22,172 bases of DNA from Deltaproteobacteria bacterium (lineage in GTDB: Bacteria > Desulfobacterota > Syntrophia > Syntrophales > Smithellaceae). Each line of letters opens with the position of its first letter. Positions within the stretch are counted from its first letter, which is position 1. The stretch is from the NCBI GenBank assembly GCA_009668925.1, contig SBEK01000049.1, forward strand, positions 1-22,172. Reading direction: 5' to 3'. Positions 13,144 to 19,838 of this stretch are shown one piece after another. The position numbers were made by a program, and so were the translations under genes. Below the pieces are notes generated by a model. It saw nothing but the letters and a program-made list of their open reading frames with translations. It was not told where the DNA came from and made no database searches.

Positions 13144-14182
13144 AGTATTTTCCTCTTTCCCGCAAAATGGCCTCGATTTCGGGCCGCGTGAGGCCGAGGA
13201 AAATTTCCTTGCCTTCGCGGTCCCAGCGGGACATGAAAGCCGCGCCGTAATTGGCCGGCGCTGAATAGTAGGGTTTGGCCTTGATGGTGTCGAGGGTGGC
13301 ACTGCCGAATCTTCCGATGTAGCGGTCGATGTAGGCGGCGCGGTTCTCACAGCCGTAAACCCACTCGTCCATCCAGGCCGTAAGGCCTGCCGCCGTGGAG
13401 TCCGCCTTCGCAAAGAGGCCGTACATGGATGCATCACGGTCATAATAGCCGAGCACCTCCGTGGGATGCGCTCCCCAGGGGACCTCCACCACGGCGTTCA
13501 CGCGGTAGGCGGGAAGGATGGTCAGATGCGGACTGGATTGAATGATGTCATGCTCGACGATTTCTTCACAGGACACGATGATGCGTTTGCTCGCAAGAGC
13601 CGCCGCCGCCACGCTGCCCAGGGCGCCCCAGTACTGGGCGTTGCCGAACTTGTCGGCGCGCTGCACGTGAACGATACAGACGTCGGGATTGGCCGCGGGC
13701 ACGGTCAGTAATTTTCTTCCGGTATAAGGACAATCGATCACACGGAACTTATCTTCACCCAGGAAGCTTCTTTTGCGGAAGAGGTCGGTTTCCATCACGC
13801 CTTCCAGCACCTGGATGAATGTCATGCCGTGCATGCCCGCGACAAGACGCGCATTGTAATCAAAGTTGGTGTAGTCTTCCATTTGAAGCGTACCGGCGTT
13901 TAACGCCCGTTCGACGGCGGAGCCGCCCCGCCTGCCGCCCGCGCGCATGACATACGTGGTCACGAGCTTGTCCACGCATCCCGCGCCGACCAGCACCTCG
14001 ACATCAAAGATGCCGGACTGCGAATAAAGGGTGAACCCCTTTTTTTTCTGCCTCGCCACCTCGTACACCAGTTCGGCGCAGCTTCCCACGGTGTAGTTTC
14101 CGATGACGAGTTGATCGCCGTCATGGACAAACCGGGAGACCGCTTCCTGCGCGGTCATTATTTTTCCGCCTGTTTCCACCAT
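13136..14182 (-). CDS. Glutaconate-type CoA-transferase, alpha subunit
   Basis: This 348-residue protein is the alpha subunit partner of the following gene. The N-terminal part (MTAQEAVSRFVHDGDQLVIG, from residue 9) is the usual start of the CoA-transferase fold. The stretches VRAGGRRGG-like at about 95-105, YTGRKLLTVPAANPDVCIVHVQRADKFGNAQ (seen in two pieces) and the SCEEIV segment are typical of Gct/IpdA alpha chains. The chosen ATG at 14182 has GAGGAGGA four bases upstream. The open frame to 14338 adds residues with no family match that overlap the kinase gene. The gene lies 28 bases after the kinase and is coupled to the beta gene by overlap. Whether the heteromer is a transferase rests on Glu52 of the beta subunit. 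Confidence 0.87.
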   Translation of the reverse strand: MVETGGKIMTAQEAVSRFVHDGDQLVIGNYTVGSCAELVYEVARQKKKGFTLYSQSGIFDVEVLVGAGCVDKLVTTYVMRAGGRRGGSAVERALNAGTLQMEDYTNFDYNARLVAGMHGMTFIQVLEGVMETDLFRKRSFLGEDKFRVIDCPYTGRKLLTVPAANPDVCIVHVQRADKFGNAQYWGALGSVAAAALASKRIIVSCEEIVEHDIIQSSPHLTILPAYRVNAVVEVPWGAHPTEVLGYYDRDASMYGLFAKADSTAAGLTAWMDEWVYGCENRAAYIDRYIGRFGSATLDTIKAKPYYSAPANYGAAFMSRWDREGKEIFLGLTRPEIEAILRERGKYYD

Positions 14183-14210
14183 GCCTTCCTCCTCAGGATT
14201 ATATTTTAAG

Positions 14211-15119
14211 TTACGATTGCTCTTCGATCGGAAAACGGGACTGCACTTCTCTTCGGCTGGGGATACCCCTGCGTCCGCCCGTTTGCAGGGAGACCAGGCT
14301 TGCCGCCCAGGCGCCGAGATCGAGGGACTTCCCGGCATCCCAGCCGTGCACGATGCCGAACGTCAGGCCGGCATGAAAGACGTCGCCGCAGCCGGTGGTA
14401 TCGATTGCTTCCACGGGATAAGCCTCCCGGAAGATAAAATGCCCGTCGATGAGAGCCATATAGCCTCTTGCGCCCAGCGTCACACCCGTAATGCGTATGC
14501 CCATGCCGGCAAGCTTCCGGCAGGTTTCCTGATGCGTTTCGGCAAACGCGTTGGAAAACGTTTCCGACGCGACAAAACAATCGCTCAGACCGGCGATTTC
14601 CAGAATGCCGTCGCGCAGCGTTCCCGCATCTACAATGACCGGTATGCCCGCCTCTTTCGCCTTGCGGCAGGCGAAAAGAGATGCTTCGGGAAACAGACCG
14701 TCGATATGCAGCGCCGAACTTCGTAAAAGAATGTCCACGTTGATTTCTTCCGGCTCAAGGGCCCGGCCGGTCGGCCGCTGCCAGAATATCGTCCGGCGGC
14801 CTTTGTAGGGTTCACTCACGACGAAGGCGAACTGGGAGAGTTCATTTCGTCGAATCATGAGGCCGCTCGTATCTATCCCTTCCTGGATAAGGGAGGCGGC
14901 GATTTGTCCGCCGAAATCGTCATCACCGGCCACGCCTGCCATATGGCAGTCGAGCCCCCAGCGTTTAAGCGCGACGAGGGCTGTGGCCACGGGGCCGCCG
15001 CCCTGGATGACCAGATTGGAAAACTCGCATTTCACGTCCGGCAGCGGATAAGCGGGTATCAAACCGATATAGTCGAGCGAACACTGGCCGATGCCGAAGA
15101 TTAAGGGTGTTTGATTCAT
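14211..15119 (-). CDS. PfkB-family carbohydrate kinase
   Basis: This 302-residue protein has the ribokinase/PfkB fold, phosphorylating a sugar or nucleoside-like alcohol with ATP in the cytoplasm. It starts FGIGQCSLDYIGLIP and carries the glycine-rich GGGPVATALVAL (40-51), where the family's usual Asn is replaced by Thr. Near the C-terminus is the signature DTTGCGDVFHAG (240-251), with Asp246 as the catalytic base. The common GAGD is GCGD here. The ATG at 15119 follows AAAGGATG. It is the first gene of an operon with both CoA-transferase subunits, a combination I cannot link to a known pathway. The substrate is unknown; ribokinase, fructokinase or adenosine kinase activity cannot be separated by eye. 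Confidence 0.88.
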   Translation of the reverse strand: MNQTPLIFGIGQCSLDYIGLIPAYPLPDVKCEFSNLVIQGGGPVATALVALKRWGLDCHMAGVAGDDDFGGQIAASLIQEGIDTSGLMIRRNELSQFAFVVSEPYKGRRTIFWQRPTGRALEPEEINVDILLRSSALHIDGLFPEASLFACRKAKEAGIPVIVDAGTLRDGILEIAGLSDCFVASETFSNAFAETHQETCRKLAGMGIRITGVTLGARGYMALIDGHFIFREAYPVEAIDTTGCGDVFHAGLTFGIVHGWDAGKSLDLGAWAASLVSLQTGGRRGIPSRREVQSRFPIEEQS

Positions 15120-15639
15120 GGCGTCATCCTTTCTTACCAGGCTGTTGAAAAAAGCTTATATACTGCGCTTAGCTTCGGCCCTAGCCTGCTCACTTACGTT
15201 TCAGGTACGCTCCGCTCACCGATCCTCCCCGAAAGGGCACCGGGACAAGCGCGACGCTTTGTCTCTAAGCCTTTTGTTTCGCCTCCGGCGCCAAAACCGG
15301 TGCGGAAGAGGCTTTGGACATGAAGCGCTTCCTTACGGGAACGCGCTCCCGGAAGAACAGCCTTTACCAGCAGGGTTTTTCAACACCCTGTTGGAGCATT
15401 TTTAATCCCGCTTTGCGGGACGAGCGTTAATTCTCCGCGGCTCGCTGCGCAACAACGACGTTCATTTCAAATCTCGACAGCTTGTTGTAAGATGGTTAAT
15501 TACCATGCGGAAGATGAAATGTGAAAATAAAAAACAACGGGAGGGGCAAGAAAATATTGATAAGTATGCGAACTGTCTCTAATAAGAACTGCATTAAAGT
15601 TCTCAAAAAATCTTTCCGGTTGAATGAAGGAACTTGCCT
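15120..15639. other. Intergenic region of 520 bases
   Basis: This stretch between the kinase start and the broken restriction gene contains the MITE-like element at 15138-15390. A short hairpin (CCCGC-TTT-GCGGG) follows near 15408-15420, then A/T-rich DNA. No gene is supported in 15391-15639. Confidence 0.5.
15138..15390. mobile_element. MITE-like element with 15-bp inverted ends
   Basis: CAGGCTGTTGAAAAA (15138-15152) and TTTTTCAACACCCTG (15376-15390) are inverted copies with one mismatch in 15. The 253-bp body encodes no convincing protein. The right end itself folds (CAGGGT with ACCCTG, 15371-15390). No clear target-site duplication flanks it. Ends of this kind suggest a non-autonomous element moved by a transposase elsewhere, but the family was not identified. 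It lies just 18 bases upstream of the kinase start codon, so it may carry or disrupt that operon's promoter. Confidence 0.55.
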
Positions 15640-16243
15640 ATGCCCGCACCGCATATTATCCTGGATCTGATCGAACGATTCGACCGAAACCTCGATGCTT
15701 ACAAATCCGGCGCGTAAAATGAAACCCAAGTCCGCCGGGAATTTATCGATCCTTTCTTTGAGGCTCTGGGCTGGGACGTCAACAACACGTCGGGCCATGC
15801 CGAAGCTTACAAAGATGTCATCCATGAAGACGCGGTAAAAGTCAGCGGCGTGACCAAAGCGCCGGATTATTCCTTCCGCATCGGCGGTCAGCGGAAGTTT
15901 TTTGTCGAAGCGAAGAAACCCTCTCGTCAACATCAAAGACGCGCCGGCGGCGGCATTCCATGTCCGGCGTTACGCCTGGTCGGCCATACTGCCGCTTTCC
16001 ATCGTGACCGACTTTGACGAGTTTGCCGTCTACGACTGCCGCAGCAAACCGGATCAGGCCGACAAGTCCGACAAGGCCCGCATCAAATATTATACCTGCA
16101 AGCAGTATGCTGAAAAGTGGGATGAGATTGCGGGAGTCTTTTCCAAGGACGCCGTCCTCAACGGCTCTTTTGGCAAATACGCCGAATCCAACAAGGGCAA
16201 GCGCGGAACCGCCGAAGTGGACGTACGGTTGAATGAGGCTTGA
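15640..16243 (+). pseudogene. Broken restriction-endonuclease N-terminal domain gene
   Basis: The first frame gives a start MPAPHIILDLIERFDRNLDA, interrupted after 25 codons by TAA (15715-15717). It then continues NETQVRREFIDPFFEALGWDV and KAPDYSFRIGGQRKFFVEAKKP. A one-base insertion near 15925 (CTCTC) shifts the frame. The rest follows from GTC at 15926: VNIKDAPAAAFHVRRYAWSA, then the LSIVTDFDEFAVYDC segment, ending at 16243. This is the N-terminal nuclease part of a large type IIG/type I-like restriction-modification protein. The PD-(D/E)xK residues (PD...EAK) are still visible. The methyltransferase and specificity parts are missing. The break lies about 10 bases before the first REP palindrome, so loss of the 3' part and arrival of the REP module may be linked. 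Three lesions make it a clear pseudogene. Confidence 0.85.
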
Positions 16244-16252
16244 TGCAAAGCG

Positions 16253-16282
16253 GAGAGCAAGGGGTTGCAACCCCTTGTTCTC
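16253..16282. repeat. REP palindrome upstream of the RAYT gene
   Basis: The arms 16253-16267 and 16268-16282 form a 30-base inverted repeat centred on CAAGGGGTTG/CAACCCCTTG, which is perfect over 20 bases. It extends outward through one G-T pair to GAGA/TCTC. GGAG precedes the stem foot, like the tetranucleotide of known REPs. Confidence 0.8.
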
Positions 16283-16301
16283 AGGAAATGAACGGACGGT
16301 A

Positions 16302-16327
16302 GCACAAGGGGCAACAACCCCTTGTGC
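16302..16327. repeat. Second REP palindrome, with GTAG foot
   Basis: GCACAAGGGG (16302-16311) pairs with CCCCTTGTGC (16318-16327) across a 6-base loop. GTAG sits at 16299-16302 at the foot of the stem. Known TnpA-REP proteins recognise a GTAG tetranucleotide beside the REP hairpin, so this copy is the best substrate candidate. It lies 14 bases before the transposase start. Confidence 0.78.
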
Positions 16328-16341
16328 CCTGGAATAGTGTT

Positions 16342-16842
16342 ATGAAGACATCCAGACAGACACATTATCCGGCGGGCATTTACCACGTGACCTGGGTGAC
16401 TCATCATTCCAGAATTTCCCAGAGGATGATCGATCATCATGTCAAGAAAGAATCAGGAATCTATCTGGATGAAAAAGCAGAAATTAAGATTACGGAAATC
16501 CTCGGCGGTCTTGTTCGCGAAAATAGTTACACTGTGTATGCATATAATATTTGCGGGGATCACGTGCACATGCTGATTGAATGCGAGGAAGACAAAGTCA
16601 GCGATATGGTCAGGCGGCTCAAAGGAAAATCGGCGCAACTCTATAGAGAATGCCTGGGTGGGAAGGCAAAGAACCCCTTTCATCTTTGGGCCCAAAAGTT
16701 CAACAAATGGTTGATGCAATCGGATGACCAGCTGCGTCATACCATGGAATATATTCTATGCAACAGGGCAAAGCATCATCTGCCGAAGAACAAGAGGCTC
16801 AAGCCCCTTGTTTCGCAATTCCTTTCAACATACCACGGATGA
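16342..16842 (+). CDS. REP-associated tyrosine transposase (RAYT, Y1 family)
   Basis: This 166-residue protein belongs to the IS200/IS605-like Y1 transposase superfamily, in the single-domain REP-associated group. It shows the HUH metal-binding motif as GDHVHMLIE (H74, H76). The helix bearing the nucleophile is EYILCNRAKHH, with Tyr137 the likely catalytic residue. Such enzymes nick and join single-stranded DNA at REP hairpins. The ATG at 16342 starts MKTSRQTHYPAGIYHVTWVT, which matches the normal N-terminus. An in-frame ATG 18 bases earlier falls inside the REP. REP palindromes lie on the upstream side and one is embedded in the 3' end of the coding region. The motifs are intact, so it may be active. 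Confidence 0.88.
   Translation: MKTSRQTHYPAGIYHVTWVTHHSRISQRMIDHHVKKESGIYLDEKAEIKITEILGGLVRENSYTVYAYNICGDHVHMLIECEEDKVSDMVRRLKGKSAQLYRECLGGKAKNPFHLWAQKFNKWLMQSDDQLRHTMEYILCNRAKHHLPKNKRLKPLVSQFLSTYHG
16787..16814 (+). repeat. REP-like sequence inside the RAYT 3' end
   Basis: Over 28 bases this segment matches the distal REP at 19575-19602, counting that REP's ideal form, at 21 positions. It keeps the outer words AGAACAAG and CCCCTTGTT. It encodes part of the C-terminus (KNKRLKPLV). A REP may have been captured into the gene, or the match may mark the right end of the original REP-RAYT module. Confidence 0.5.
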
Positions 16843-16876
16843 ACTGGCCCTGGCTCAACTGCCGCCCCAATTTTAT

Positions 16877-17176
16877 TTACGGCATTCTCAAGAGTCTTTC
16901 GCTGCGCCAGATGCGGATAATTCTGATTTTATGACCATCAAGGCGGTAAACTATCCGAAAGGGTGGATAGATAATTTCTCTTAAATTGGCAATGCCGAAT
17001 TCCGGCACAATACGGCCGCTCTCCGGGAAATCGGCAAGCTTTTCTACCTGAGAAACGATTTCATCAAGTAATTTGTTGCCGGCATCAGGCACTTGCTGAT
17101 CTCTATACCAGGCGCGAATACCTTCAAGATCATCAAAGGCCGACTTCGCAAATGTGATTGTGTTTTTGGGGGGCAT
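16877..17176 (-). CDS. RelE/ParE-family toxin
   Basis: This 99-residue protein has the compact RelE/ParE fold. The N-terminal FAKSAFDDLEGIRAWY helix, the LADFPESGRIVPEFG loop (about 48-62), the LREIIYPPFRIVYRLDG strands and the IIRIWRSERLLR end are typical of the ParE/RelE group. Members either cleave ribosome-bound mRNA or poison gyrase; the two modes are not safely separated by sequence here. It starts two bases after the antitoxin stop codon, the usual antitoxin-first operon. It converges with the RAYT gene, with a 34-base gap. The length is normal and there are no frame breaks. Confidence 0.9.
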   Translation of the reverse strand: MPPKNTITFAKSAFDDLEGIRAWYRDQQVPDAGNKLLDEIVSQVEKLADFPESGRIVPEFGIANLREIIYPPFRIVYRLDGHKIRIIRIWRSERLLRMP

Positions 17177-17178
17177 GT

Positions 17179-17454
17179 CTACTTTAATCCCAGTTGTTTT
17201 TTAACCTCATTCAGGCTGATTTCCCGATTATCTTCGATATCCATCAGGCCCTGGACGACCCCTCGCAGGAACGCCTGTTCCTCCGTTCTTTCCTCATAAA
17301 CTTTTACCGATTCCACAACGGCGACACCCCGCCCCCGGCTGGTCAGGAGCACCGGCCTGCGGGTCTTATCCACCTGATTGACAATCCGTCCCGGATTGAT
17401 TTTCAGATCGGTTATCGGAACGACATCTTCTGAATATTTGATAGTTGTCTGCAT
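17179..17454 (-). CDS. Phd/YefM-family antitoxin
   Basis: This 91-residue protein begins MQTTIKYSEDVVPITDLKIN, then PGRIVNQVDKTRRPVLLTSRGRGVAVV (in two parts), the standard Phd/YefM DNA-binding N-terminal fold. The charged C-terminal tail (about 55-91) would wrap the toxin. The ATG at 17454 has AGGAG eight bases upstream. The frame open to 17517 would run through the promoter and is not used. Antitoxins of this family repress their own operon, and a fitting operator overlaps the promoter (17471-17517). Confidence 0.9.
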   Translation of the reverse strand: MQTTIKYSEDVVPITDLKINPGRIVNQVDKTRRPVLLTSRGRGVAVVESVKVYEERTEEQAFLRGVVQGLMDIEDNREISLNEVKKQLGLK

Positions 17455-17470
17455 AAAAATTACTCCTGAC

Positions 17471-17517
17471 GGTCTTTTAATTGGTCTGACGATAGCACTA
17501 ATTAAACGACCTGTCAA
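17471..17517 (-). promoter_or_regulatory. Toxin-antitoxin promoter with overlapping operator
   Basis: On the minus strand, TTGACA (17512-17517), 17 bases and TATCGT (17489-17494) form a good sigma70 promoter. An inverted repeat, GGTCTTTTAATT (17471-17482) with AATTAAACGACC (17500-17511), 11 of 12 matched, brackets the -10 box and fills most of the spacer. Binding of the antitoxin complex there would block RNA polymerase. Confidence 0.7.
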
Positions 17518-17596
17518 AATAATTTGCGAAATATCATGATAGCAATGAGACAGGGCGTGTTCCGCGTATCACGGATCTGTGACGTGCAGCCGACCG

Positions 17597-17767
17597 CTAA
17601 TCTTTCTTCAGATGGATTTTGTGGTCGATCCAGTGCAGTGCGGCCATTTTCAGGAAATCCTGAACGCTGACGTCGTTGTCGATGCAGTAGTGCGCGATCT
17701 TTTTATACGCATCCAGCGGAATCCGGATGGTCGTCTTTTTCATGGAATCTTCATCTTCTTTTTTCAT
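17597..17767 (-). CDS. Small ribbon-helix-helix DNA-binding protein
   Basis: This 56-residue protein is too short to be listed by simple ORF filters. It reads MKKEDEDSMKKTTIRIPLD, followed by AYKKIAHYCIDNDVSVQDFL and KMAALHWIDHK. The TTIRIPL strand, first helix, turn and second helix fit a CopG/Arc-type ribbon-helix-helix fold, where the strand from a dimer inserts in the DNA major groove. It is divergent from dmeF, with 132 bases between start codons, and a 13-bp inverted repeat lies between. It could therefore repress dmeF and itself. It has no usual ribosome binding site. With the -10 box at 17774-17779 the mRNA would begin near the ATG, so it may be leaderless. It could instead be a solitary antitoxin, but no toxin gene is adjacent. 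The histidines and cysteine might bind metal. Confidence 0.65.
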   Translation of the reverse strand: MKKEDEDSMKKTTIRIPLDAYKKIAHYCIDNDVSVQDFLKMAALHWIDHKIHLKKD

Positions 17768-17773
17768 GACGCC

Positions 17774-17850
17774 AACTTACCCGATGTGCGTCATGCTGTC
17801 AAGAGATAATTCATAAATCAGTCTTGACAGCATGCTGTCTATATGCTAAT
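17774..17850. promoter_or_regulatory. Divergent promoters sharing a 13-bp inverted repeat
   Basis: CATGCTGTCAAGA (17792-17804) and TCTTGACAGCATG (17822-17834) are perfect inverted copies, 17 bases apart. Each arm contains a TTGACA -35 box. The minus-strand one (17797-17802) has a 17-base spacer to TAAGTT (17774-17779) for the RHH gene. The plus-strand one (17824-17829) leads to GCTAAT (17845-17850) or nearby for dmeF. The right arm is part of a perfect 14-base palindrome, GACAGCATGCTGTC (17826-17839). A dimeric regulator bound to the arms would cover both -35 boxes. Confidence 0.65.
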
Positions 17851-17899
17851 CGCTTATCCGACGTTTCGACGATGACGTGCGAACAAAAAAGGATGAGTC

Positions 17900-18853
17900 A
17901 TGCATAACGAACAAATCGAATTGTGGCAGCATCATCACGTGTTTAACGCTGAGAAGAAAGCGGTCGAAAAGCGAACGCTGATCGTCGTGATCATCACGTT
18001 CGCGACGATGGTGGCGGAAATACTGGTCGGCTGGCTTTCCAATTCCATGGCGCTTCTGGCCGACGGCTGGCATATGGGAACGCACGCCTTTGCGCTGGGC
18101 ATATCCCTGGCTGCGTACGTCCTGGCCAGAAGGTACGCTAAAGACGAAACCTTTACCTTCGGAACCTGGAAAATTGAGATACTGGGCGGTTACACAAGCG
18201 CGATCGTTCTGGGCATCGTTGCCCTGGCGATGATCTTTTCTTCCGTCGAAAGAATCCTTCACCCTCTGAGCATCCATTACAATCAGGCGCTCGTCGTTGC
18301 CGTAATCGGATTGCTGGTCAATCTCTTTTGCGCTTTTGTTCTCACCGGCGGCGGACACGCGCACGATCATGCCCATGACCATGGGCATGATGAACATGCT
18401 TCCCATACACACCACCACGAAGATCTGAATTTGAAGTCGGCCTATCTGCATGTCGTGGCCGATGCGCTGACGTCCGTGCTAGCCATCGTGGCGCTGCTCG
18501 GGGCGAAATATTTTCAGTGGGTCTGGCTGGACCCGTTTATGGGGATCGTCGGAGCGGGTTTGATTCTGCGCTGGTCGTTGATATTGTTGAAAGGAACGGG
18601 AAACATTTTGCTGGAGCGTGAAACGGACACGGGCGTGGCCGATGAAATCAGGGAAGCGATAGAATCCGACGGGGATTCGAAAATATGCGATTTACATCTC
18701 TGGAAGGTGGCGCAAAATAAATATTCCTGCATCTTGTCCGTGGTGACGTCAAAGAACGTTTCGATGGAGGAATACCGGACCCGGCTGGGCGACATCCACG
18801 AGTTGACGCATCTGACTATTGAGATCAATGAGTGCCAATCTCATCTGCACTGA
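17900..18853 (+). CDS. dmeF: CDF-family Co/Ni efflux transporter DmeF
   Basis: This 317-residue inner-membrane cation diffusion facilitator should exchange protons for divalent metal. The DmeF-type start WQHHHVFN (9-16) and the ARRYAKDETFTFGTWK segment point to the cobalt/nickel exporter branch rather than the zinc exporters. Six membrane segments are visible. Metal-site residues appear as ALLADGWH (51-58, Asp55 and His58) and HVVAD (184-188). A histidine-rich loop spans 153-173. The cytoplasmic C-terminal domain ends in the ferredoxin-like fold HELTHLTIEIN. The ATG follows AAGGATG. The gene heads a two-gene unit with the membrane protein at 18903. Most dmeF genes have a DmeR (RcnR/CsoR-type) regulator beside them; here a ribbon-helix-helix gene is divergent instead. 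Confidence 0.9.
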   Translation: MHNEQIELWQHHHVFNAEKKAVEKRTLIVVIITFATMVAEILVGWLSNSMALLADGWHMGTHAFALGISLAAYVLARRYAKDETFTFGTWKIEILGGYTSAIVLGIVALAMIFSSVERILHPLSIHYNQALVVAVIGLLVNLFCAFVLTGGGHAHDHAHDHGHDEHASHTHHHEDLNLKSAYLHVVADALTSVLAIVALLGAKYFQWVWLDPFMGIVGAGLILRWSLILLKGTGNILLERETDTGVADEIREAIESDGDSKICDLHLWKVAQNKYSCILSVVTSKNVSMEEYRTRLGDIHELTHLTIEINECQSHLH

Positions 18854-18902
18854 GATGGGCTTGAAATCGAACATCGACATCGCATAAAGGATTGGAGGAA
18901 GT

Positions 18903-19556
18903 ATGAATATACCATTTACCGTCGAGCAGTTCTTCACCGTATTCAAAAACTATAACGAAGCAATCTGGCCCGCCCAGATCATTGCTTATATTCTGGGAAT
19001 TGCAGCTCTGGCGCTGGCCATTCGCAGGACAAACCCGTCGGACCGGATCATCAGCGGCATTCTGGCGATCTTCTGGGTGTGGATGGGCATCTTTTACCAC
19101 ATCCTCCACTTCAGTGTGATTAATCCGGCCGCCCGGATTTTCGGGATCGTTTTCATCCTGCAGGGCCTGCTTTTTCTGGCGGCGGGGACTTTTCTGGGAA
19201 AACTTTCCTTCCGTTTTACGGCGGCGCCGTTGCCGGTCCTGGGAGCGTTGTTTATTCTTTATGCGATGGTCATTTATCCTCTGCTCGGCATCTTCTTCGG
19301 ACACATTTACCCCGCGGCGCCGATGTTCGGCGTTGCTCCGTGTCCGACAACGATTTTCACAATCGGCATTTTGTTGTGGACGGCAAAGAAGGTTCCCGGC
19401 TACCTCCTCATCATTCCCTTTCTCTGGTCGCTGATCGGCATGAGCGCGGCGATTCATCTGCGGGTTCCTCAGGATTACGGGCTGGTGGTTTCCGTGGTCA
19501 TCGGCACCATTCTTATTTTGGTTCGCAACCGCCGGATGAAGAATGCAGCGTCTTAA
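18903..19556 (+). CDS. DUF6064-like multi-pass membrane protein
   Basis: This 217-residue protein has about seven hydrophobic segments. It begins MNIPFTVEQFFTVFKNYNEAIWPAQ, which I recall as the N-terminus of the DUF6064 family, a group without known function. Other features are WVWMGIFYHILHFSVINPAA (about 59-78) and the APCPTTIFTIG segment (about 144-154). The ATG follows GGAGG (18894-18898). The gene lies 49 bases after dmeF, so co-transcription is likely and a membrane role under metal stress is possible. No catalytic motif was recognised. Confidence 0.78.
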   Translation: MNIPFTVEQFFTVFKNYNEAIWPAQIIAYILGIAALALAIRRTNPSDRIISGILAIFWVWMGIFYHILHFSVINPAARIFGIVFILQGLLFLAAGTFLGKLSFRFTAAPLPVLGALFILYAMVIYPLLGIFFGHIYPAAPMFGVAPCPTTIFTIGILLWTAKKVPGYLLIIPFLWSLIGMSAAIHLRVPQDYGLVVSVVIGTILILVRNRRMKNAAS

Positions 19557-19574
19557 GAAGCGATGAATGAATTT

Positions 19575-19602
19575 AGAACAAGGGGTTGCAACCCCTCGTT
19601 CT
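19575..19602. repeat. Distal REP palindrome
   Basis: The arms 19575-19588 (AGAACAAGGGGTTG) and 19589-19602 (CAACCCCTCGTTCT) are inverted with one mismatch in 14. The core CAAGGGGTTGCAACCCC is identical to the REP at 16258-16274. It is a solo copy about 3 kb from the RAYT gene, sited 18 bases after the membrane protein stop codon, where its stem may protect or end that transcript. Confidence 0.78.
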
Positions 19603-19637
19603 TGACAAACGCAATGTTGCTTGGTAAATGAAAACAA

Positions 19638-19720
19638 AACTTGGGGTGGCGGGGCATCGGCCCCGTCTGAGATGATACCCGTTGAACCTGATCCGGATAA
19701 TGCCGGCGGAGGGAGAATAA
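19638..19720 (+). promoter_or_regulatory. TPP riboswitch (thi box) controlling thiM-thiE
   Basis: The conserved thi-box words appear in order: TTGGGGTGGC (19641-19650), a GGGGC/GCCCC-type stem, CTGAGA (19667-19672), ACCCGTTGAACCTGATCCGG (19677-19696) and GATAATGCCGG, GGAGGGAGA (19708-19716). This is a class-defining match to the thiamine pyrophosphate riboswitch. It lies about 185 bases upstream of thiM and is followed by an intrinsic terminator. Binding of TPP should therefore stop transcription of the thiamine genes. Confidence 0.93.
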
Positions 19721-19733
19721 AGAAGACGCTTCC

Positions 19734-19772
19734 AACCCTTTCTCCGTCATGGCGAAAGGGTTTTTTATTTTT
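19734..19772 (+). terminator. Attenuator of the TPP riboswitch
   Basis: AACCCTTT (19734-19741) pairs with AAAGGGTT (19755-19762), followed by TTTTATTTTT. It lies just beyond the riboswitch aptamer. TTCTCC (19740-19745) could alternatively pair with GGGAGAA (19711-19717) of the aptamer 3' side, giving a simple antiterminator switch. The alternative pairing is an inference. Confidence 0.85.
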
Positions 19773-19816
19773 AATCGCCATGATTTTGGGAATTAACCGG
19801 CGGGCAACGGTAAGCA

Positions 19817-19838
19817 GGGAACAGTCGCGACGGTTCCC
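19817..19838. other. Palindrome between attenuator and thiM
   Basis: GGGAAC (19817-19822) and GTTCCC (19833-19838), with the inner GTCG/CGAC, make a 22-base palindrome with one central A-G mismatch pair. It lies between the attenuator and the thiM ribosome binding site. It could be an operator or a second RNA hairpin. Confidence 0.4.

Noticed and set aside
16253..16327. Two neighbouring similar palindromes as a short CRISPR array
   Set aside because: The units are inverted repeats of unequal length, there are no regular spacers or cas genes, and the RAYT gene explains them as REPs.
18825..19781. 318-codon minus-strand frame
   Set aside because: It is antisense to the membrane protein gene and the TPP riboswitch, with a charged low-complexity sequence.
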